Of a stretch of 64,000 bases of DNA, positions 58,395 through 64,000 are shown in pieces (within the stretch, counting starts at the first letter, position 1; each line of letters begins with the position of its first letter). This DNA comes from Lolium rigidum (lineage: Eukaryota; Streptophyta; Magnoliopsida; Poales; Poaceae). The stretch lies in the NCBI RefSeq assembly GCF_022539505.1, contig NC_061512.1, positions 253,782,510-253,846,509 of the forward strand. The letters run 5' to 3'. The notes beneath the pieces were generated by a model that did not search any database, had not been told where the DNA came from, and saw nothing but the letters and a program-made list of their open reading frames with translations. A program made the translations under genes and the position numbers.

Positions 58395-58551
58395 TATTAA
58401 GTTTTCTAGTTTTACGTGCTATGATACAGTATCATATTATGATACTAGTACACTCATCTCTCACCTCATTAATTGGTGTGCCATCTTAAATTTTTGCCAA
58501 CATAGCATGCATGATACTACTAATAATATTCTCATTGTAGCTAGTCTAAGA

Positions 58552-58858
58552 TACACCTGGGCAAAACTCGGGCCAAGCCCGAAAAAGCCCGAACGTAAAA
58601 TGCCAAGCCCGAACCCGTCCCGGCCCGACCATCGGGCCTATAAATTAAGTCCGAACCCAGCCCGAACAGGCTAAAAGCTCGGCCCAAACCTGCCTAAAGT
58701 GCGAAAACTGCAAGCCCAAACCTGGCCCGGCCCGATGTTCGGGCTCAAAATACAAGCCCAAACCCGGCCCGAAGTGCAAGCCCGACCCAGCCTGACACAG
58801 GATTTTTGAGCCGGATCGGGCCGGGTCGTCCAGGCCGGGCTGCCCATGCCCAGGTGTA
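58552..58858. mobile_element. GC-rich hAT MITE, second clear copy
   Basis: Ends are TACACCTGGGCAAAACTCGG and the inverse of TACACCTGGGCATGGGCAGC. Flanking octamers GTCTAAGA and GTGTAAGA match at 7 of 8 positions. Same family as 12786-13128. It inserted at the edge of the Tourist MITE. Confidence 0.86.
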
Positions 58859-59173
58859 GTGTAAGACAGCCATGCCGTATCAATTGGGTGGCTAATGGTA
58901 GTGGTGGTACTAGATGGGAATCGGCGAATAGAAAAACTTACCAGTTAGGGTTTGGCCGTACAGACATTTGTGTTGCCAAAGCCATAATTTTCTCCGCACA
59001 TCCATCCTAGTACGGAATTTTTTTTTTTCCATCTCTGTTGCCTCTCCGGAGATATTTTGGTGAAACTATACGACGCTTGCATATACCAGCCGTGGCTAAC
59101 CTCCCACCACACACCGTGGACCAATTAATGATCGTTGGTACTTTCCAGATAAAAATAAAATCCCAGGAGATTA

Positions 59174-59480
59174 GGCTGGTCATAGTGCATAGTATCATAT
59201 TGTAGTATCATGCATATGATACTTGTCTATGATACTATCACTATAGTGGGTGGTATTTTAGAGTAGTATCATAATCTTCTAAATTTATTGTTTTGTAGAA
59301 TCCCAATACAAAATGTGTGTACAAGATCTATTAGCATTAGCTTTTCTCGTAATGTGCGCTATGATACAGTATCCACCTATGTTACTCTAATCTTGTCTCT
59401 CCTCATTAATTAGATGCCACATCAGCGTTTTTGTGAGCCTAAGATGCAGTACTACCTAAGATATAGCACTATGGCCAGCC
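59174..59480. mobile_element. Tourist-type MITE
   Basis: Ends are GGCTGGTCATAGTGCATAG and the inverse of GGCTGGCCATAGTGC, with TTA on both sides (59171-59173 and 59481-59483). The empty site is visible at about 14310-14330 (CACGTCCCCAATCTCCTGG). Confidence 0.87.
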
Positions 59481-59545
59481 TTAGTGACGTGATGTCATCA
59501 AGCTGGCTGCAGCTCGGCGCAAGTGGATGAACAGATACCTTACTA

Positions 59546-59740
59546 CTCCCTCCATTTCAACGAATGTTTTGCGTGTTTTTCTTTGATTTTTCAAAAATAT
59601 GTAAATATTGTTAGCATAAAATTATCATTATTAGAAGGTGTTTCTAAATATAAATCTAACGATACTAATTATGTATAATATAATCAAGATATTCTTATTT
59701 ACTCTTTTCGTTCAAAGTTCTTCTTGAAATACTGAGGTAG
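59546..59740. mobile_element. Stowaway-like MITE, diverged
   Basis: Left end CTCCCTCCATTTCAACGAAT follows TA. The right end is the inverse of CTACCTCAGTATTTCAAG, followed by TA. Absent from the matching place in copy 1 (near 14250). Confidence 0.65.
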
Positions 59741-60159
59741 TACAATACTCCTACAGGCTCTGATGTCTGATTGCTGCTTTGCCTAGCTACAAACCTAACC
59801 CAGAGAACCTTATTTTAGTAATCTTTACTATTATATTCGAGTTGGTCGTACGTCATACAACGCGTTTGGTGAAGGAGATTCGGAACATCCGGACCGTTCG
59901 ATTTTTGTCTTCATCTCCCCTCATTATCCAACCATCCATCTCCCGTGTGCCTATCCGCTTTTGACTACAGTGATTAACGCTCAATCAAATCAAATGAAAG
60001 CGGGTTATCTTGTTTCCTAAAACTACCAAATCATATCATTCATTTCCTTTTTCGCAAAAAAAGATCATTTATTTCCTTGTTATCAATTTTAGAAAAGGCA
60101 GGACATAACGTGAAGGCTTCAAATCGTGACGCTGACGCCACAATACCAAATGTCACATT

Positions 60160-60560
60160 CCCACCCGGCCTGCTCCCTCTCGCGCGCCGCCGCCGGCCTG
60201 CTACCTCTCGCGCCGCCGGCAAGGTCCGCGCGCGCGCCGACCTGCTCCCTCTTGCGCCGACAGCCTGGTCCGCGCGCCGTCTGCCTGCTCCGTCTCGCGC
60301 CGCCGTCATACTCCCTCTCGCGTCGTCGGCCAGGTCCACGCGCCGTCGGCCTGCCTGCTTCCTCTTGCGCCGCCGGCCAGGTCAGCGCGCGCCAGCCTGC
60401 TCCGTCTCGCGCCGCCGTCCTACTCCCTCTCGCGTCGTCGGCCAGGTCCATGCGCCGTCGGCCTGCCTGCTCCCTCTCGCGTCACCGGCCAGGTTCGCGC
60501 GCGCCGCCGGCCAAGTTCTCCGCGGTCGCCAGCCAAGTTGGCCACCCTCGGCGCACGCCC
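60160..60560. repeat. GC-rich minisatellite in the Helitron
   Basis: Units such as CTGCTCCGTCTCGCGCCGCC recur at 60285 and 60397 (112-bp period), with partial units on both sides. An open frame of 200 codons (60077-60679) runs through it as Arg/Pro/Ala-rich repeats. It looks like a by-product of composition. Confidence 0.75.
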
Positions 60561-62412
60561 CCATCCAAGTTCTCCGCCGGCCAAGATGGAGCAGGGACGG
60601 GCCGCGCGCGCTGGAGCACAACAGCGAGGCCGCGCGCCATGGTTCAGCGAGTATGTTCAGCGAGTACCTTTCAAATTAGATCAGCTCGCTGCTATTCGGA
60701 TGAGTAAAATGAATCCTCCGAGGTAATTAGATGTTTCTTACATGTGAACGATGCAAACATATGGTTTCAGGTCTGTGCAAATCTAACATGGAACTCTGGT
60801 TATGGTTGAAACATTCTTAATGTTCATGTTGGTACCACAGTCCAGCACTGTTATTAGTGCATACGGGTTAGTATTATGAACCACATGCTATTTTTTTTTG
60901 TCTTGGATTCAATTAGGGACCTGCAGTTTTTATAGCTTGGGTTGTGTAGATCAGAGAAGAAATGCATTGGTCGATGAACCACAATGTTGGTGAAGTGAGG
61001 TCTGAGGAGATGATTCAAGTGAGGAAGTACAAAGTTCAAACCATGCTATAAAACTTTGTGCATCATCTATGGTTCTTTTATATGCTTGCATGCTCTCATT
61101 TGTATGGTTTTGCAATCTTTGTTGAAGCACTACTGGAAAATGAATTTCTACTTTACCTTTTGCCAACCAATTATTTTATGTGATTGGTCATGTGAACTCT
61201 CAATATGTGTATTATCTCATATGTTTTTTCACTTGTAAATTGCAGTCGTAAGCAAGGCTTGTCAAATTGGACTGTAAGATTGATGGACACATGAATAAAA
61301 CCTGTGCAAGTTTGATCCATTTTTGTGCTCACTTGTACTAAATCTGACCATGTGGATGCTCTGACATGGATCCCGGGGAACATTATCTCAGGTAATGAAA
61401 TGCACCTTCTAATGCGAAGACGGAGTAGATGATCAATAGCTTAGACAAAAGAGGTAGCCACGAAATCTTTTTTGAGGAGGTTGGCTACAAAAAATAAATT
61501 GAGTTGTTTGCAATGCTTAGTCTCTCAAAATTAAACATGAATCCAGGTTTACTGTAGTTGGTTTGGTCAAAGAGTACGTGCTCAGTTAGAATGGGGACAA
61601 TAATCAAAAACAATAATTGGATATTTTTGGGTTTTTACGCTGTCTATTTACCATCAGGAAGAATTACTTTGGCAAACCAAAATGAACGTTGGTACATTCA
61701 GATCATGATTTATATAGGTAAACCTGACCTGACTAGACCACATTTTGATTTATATTTACTGGGTATTAGTGTATAGATACATTACATACTGAATGCGTTT
61801 GGTTTGTATTGGAGGTAAATAAATCAAGTTGACACGGTGAGAGACAGTTTCATTCAAGACTGAAATTAAAAGTGAATGCTTGATGTTCCGTGTATAAAAG
61901 TTGTATTTAGAATTTTTTAGGTTAAGGTTTCAAAACTAAAATAGTAGTATTAATTTACTTTGTAGGGATGCATATTTTGAAAGAACCATGTATGGCAAAG
62001 TGCTCTCGATCGTGTAAGTGGCCTGGAGAAGTCCGTAAGAGAACTAACATGATTGCATGGAAATAATTGCTACCTTTTGTTGAAGGAGTGTTAAAACAAG
62101 TTCACTGATCATTCCTGCAATTATATGCTATTGAATGGATTAAAAAATAAAAATATGTTTTGTACTTTTGTGTATACCTTTTCTGAAGTTTGTATGAAAC
62201 TTCTGGCATGCGATTTTAACATCCGAACTCTTAGAGTTGCAGTGTATTATGACCTTTGTTGGTATGGTCAATTGTTGCGGTGTATTATGCTTTATTTGAC
62301 CTATTGAAACATCTAAATCCGAATGCTTGTGAATTTTCTTGTTCACTATGTTTACTCATGCGACTAAAAAAAAAAAATATGGAGCCGTAGCAACGCACGG
62401 GCATTCAACTAG
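60561..62412. other. Rest of the Helitron, no gene seen
   Basis: Mostly AT-rich with intron-like composition. Short open stretches near 60950-61040 and 61390-61450 could be captured exons, but nothing was recognised. Confidence 0.4.
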
Positions 62413-62473
62413 TTTACAATTATTTTGGAATGTGCTTGAAAGAGAACATGATGCTGCTATTATTTTTTAAATA

Positions 62474-62533
62474 CTTCCTCCTTTCCAAGTTATGTTAAAC
62501 ACATTTAATGGTTCAAGTTTAAAACAGAGGGAG
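62474..62533. mobile_element. Very short Stowaway-like MITE
   Basis: 60 bp: CTTCCTCCTTTCCAAG and the inverse of CTCCCTCTGTTTTAAAC, with TA on both sides. Probably an internal-deletion derivative. Confidence 0.55.
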
Positions 62534-62942
62534 TATCAATTAGTACCTATCAAATTATATCTTAATTGTACTAGTAATCCATATCATCGCAAGGGAGCTT
62601 GCAACCGACACAAGGTTTACTGAGGTCCCCCCACTGCAACCAATGCCATCACAGGCCAAGGGCACGCTCGAAGTGCTCAATATCTTGCATGTAGAGGCCA
62701 CCAAGCTTAGACCATCTTTAGCGGAGCCTTTATTTTTCAGAATTGGAAAAACGAAGTTCGGTCTCCTAAAAAAACGCAAATTTAAATTTTGCCGGTAAAG
62801 TGATCATCGCAAATAAGTTATAAAAGTGAAATTCAAACTAGTAGTTGCATATTTGCATAGTTTCGATCGCAAAAGAGACTACATTTGGTCTAGTCGTCGG
62901 CGACCTACTATACGCGCGGCGGAGGACTACGCCGTTGGCGGC

Positions 62943-63260
62943 CTACTGCGAGTCGACGTCGACGATCTCCTGCATCACGCGGCGGATGGTCGCCGCCTCG
63001 TAAGCGCGCAAGGCACGGACGGCTTCCGCCTCCTCGCGGCGGAAGCGCACGCGCACCTCGGCCTCCGAGATGATGGCGACATGTTGGATCGCCATCGCCT
63101 CCTCCTCGTCATTGAGGACGTAGTCCCCCGAATGAAGGATGGTGCGCACCGGCGCCTCCTCCTCCTTCTCATCCTCGCTGCTGATGTCGGCGAGTGGCGG
63201 CGCTAGCGCACGGCCGAAGGAAGACAGGGGGGCGACGACGAGTTGCTCCTGCCAATGCAC
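62943..63260 (-). CDS. ORF in the third Harbinger-like element, function unknown
   Basis: 105 codons from MHWQEQLVVAPLSSF with an acidic stretch SSEDEKEEEAPVR, a segment DEEEAMAIQHVAIISEAEVR and a helical Arg/Glu/Ala-rich tail ending MQEIVDVDSQ. The tail is predicted to be coiled coil by eye. It resembles passenger ORFs of repeated elements in Triticeae, not an enzyme. A longer N-terminus from another frame (63363) is possible. Confidence 0.45.
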   Translation of the reverse strand: MHWQEQLVVAPLSSFGRALAPPLADISSEDEKEEEAPVRTILHSGDYVLNDEEEAMAIQHVAIISEAEVRVRFRREEAEAVRALRAYEAATIRRVMQEIVDVDSQ

Positions 63261-63398
63261 CCGCCTCCCTTCCCGCCGCTGCCCGCGCCAGCCGTGCGGT
63301 CTCGGTGGAGGTGGAGGAAGTGGAGATGCGGCAGAGGCGGCGCGATTGCTCGCCGAAAGTCAAAGCGCGCGTGCGGCGGAGGAAGCGGACGCGGTGGC

Positions 63399-63426
63399 GG
63401 GAGTAGGGTTTTGGAACCCTACTCCC
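63399..63426. other. Perfect 12-bp hairpin
   Basis: GGGAGTAGGGTT, loop TTGG, AACCCTACTCCC. It lies inside the third Harbinger-like element, upstream of its ORF. Confidence 0.7.
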
Positions 63427-63603
63427 CTCCGCGGCCTATACATATACATGGCGACACTCACGTTTCTCGGGCCTCCGAGAAACTTTTACGGACCAGCCCA
63501 CCGATTCAGGCTCCGTTCTGCGGTGCTTTTAGCCCGAACCCGTAAATCCGCCGAAAAAATTCAGTTTCGACAGCATTTACAGGTTATGTTAGAGATGCTC
63601 TTA

Positions 63604-64000
63604 ATGGGCAGCAAACTGTCTTACAATTGATCAGGGACGTCCACATAAGCCTGTGCAAGCATGAACTGGTTCAAATAAAACTAATTTGCTAAAAAGTTGT
63701 AACTAATCTTACCGATCTATATATCTTATAAAGCTAAAACCCACTAAGAGATCATTTAAGTTGTCTATCTCAACATGCAACCTAATCACATCATCAAAAT
63801 TATTTTAGCCATTAGATTTACTAACTTGGTTCAACAACAACCAAACAACCGTCTGATATACACATGGAGATTTATTTCCACTGTACAACAGGGATTAGTG
63901 CATCTAAGTGATCTTTATTATGATACGGTATCATATTATTTCCACTGTACAACATGGGTCCGAAGAAATACTCTAGTTAGAAGTAGTAGTAAACTGTATT
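63604..64000. other. End of the window, no gene seen
   Basis: AT-rich. TCTATATATCTTATAAAGC at 63716, preceded by A, resembles the 5' end of some Helitrons, but the 3' end would lie outside the window. The block TTATTTCCACTGTACAACA occurs twice, about 68 bp apart (63873 and 63939). Confidence 0.35.

Larger units (their letters stand above)
57812..58546. mobile_element. Tourist-type MITE containing two Stowaway MITEs
   Basis: Ends are GACTAGTCACACAATG and the inverse of GACTAGCTACAATGAG, flanked by TAA (57809-57811 and 58547-58549). Without the two nested Stowaways and their TA copies it is about 257 bp. The interior shares CTATGATACAGTATC-type sequence with the MITE at 59174-59480. Confidence 0.75.
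59822..62412 (+). mobile_element. Helitron, non-autonomous
   Basis: The 5' end TCTTTACTATTATATTCG is preceded by A, and the 3' end GCACGGGCATTCAACTAG is followed by T. The CCGTAGCAACGCACGGG stretch before the end resembles that of the 8953 Helitron. The flanks, joined, match 14180-14200 of copy 1 (TTTGTAGATAAAACTAAACA), so the boundaries are supported by an empty site. No Rep or helicase sequence was seen. The interior holds a GC-rich tandem repeat (60160-60560) and unassigned DNA. Confidence 0.85.
58867..62465 (-). repeat. Inverted duplication, left arm of copy 2
   Basis: The reverse complement of this stretch matches 14110-14682 once a Tourist MITE (59174-59480), a Stowaway-like MITE (59546-59740) and a Helitron (59822-62412) are removed. 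See the blocks listed for copy 1. Confidence 0.75.
62710..63600 (-). mobile_element. Third Harbinger-like element
   Basis: The left end GACCATCTTTAGCGGAGCC and the inverse of the right end GAGCATCTCTAACATAACC are imperfect repeats. TTA flanks both sides (62707-62709 and 63601-63603). It carries a minus-strand ORF (62943-63260) and no transposase. Confidence 0.65.

Noticed and set aside
60077..60679. 200-codon open frame in the second Helitron as a real protein gene
   Set aside because: It consists of translations of a GC-rich minisatellite, and alternative frames are equally open. Reported only as a repeat.

Overview
This window is a repeat-dense plant nuclear sequence. The LTR retrotransposons with TGATACGTC termini, the Stowaway, Tourist, hAT and CACTA elements, the Helitrons, and a compact GC-rich bZIP gene all fit a grass of subfamily Pooideae (wheat, barley, oat or ryegrass side). 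The species cannot be fixed from sequence alone. Two 100-N assembly gaps are present (166-265 and 45659-45758). Only one gene looks intact and host-like: an FD-type group A bZIP transcription factor on the minus strand, complement(join(37000..37071,37227..37742)), 195 aa, ending in an RVLSAPF 14-3-3/florigen-binding motif.

Layout. 1-8.9 kb: a truncated LTR, a TG microsatellite, a decayed PIF/Harbinger transposase (about 1970-2819), a LINE 3' end, a non-autonomous CACTA element (4705-6080) and unassigned DNA. 8953-12633: a Helitron with a truncated Rep/Hel gene and an 80-bp tandem repeat. 12786-13128: a GC-rich hAT MITE. 14686-33887: a roughly 2.55-kb PIF/Harbinger-type element carrying only a Myb-like ORF1 gene. 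It is split by two complete LTR retrotransposons with perfect 5-bp target duplications: 15561-22672 (Athila-like, non-autonomous, TSD GGGCG) and 22728-32252 (Tat-like, gag only plus a spliced antisense gene, TSD CCCGC). 35099-38786: two hAT elements flanking the bZIP gene. 38921-53726: broken Gypsy elements, including Athila-like and Tat-like pol remnants, and a CACTA end next to the second gap. 54-64 kb: a cluster of nested MITEs, a second Harbinger-like element, a second Helitron (59822-62412) and a third Harbinger-like element (62710-63600).

Two structures stand out. First, sequences on both sides of the Harbinger element (about 14110-14682 and 33891-34255) recur in inverted orientation around a second Harbinger-like element (about 58867-62465 and 55795-56412). 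The two copies act as empty sites for each other and confirm the boundaries of a Helitron, a Tourist MITE and a Stowaway MITE. Second, the 3' non-coding part of the Athila-like elements holds an approximately 87-nt hairpin module, tandemly duplicated at 20309-20507 and present again at 41467-41553 (minus). Its terminal 11-bp stem shows two compensatory base-pair changes, which suggests a selected RNA structure.

Nearly all other reading frames belong to transposable elements or are fortuitous. No rRNA, tRNA or CRISPR feature was found.
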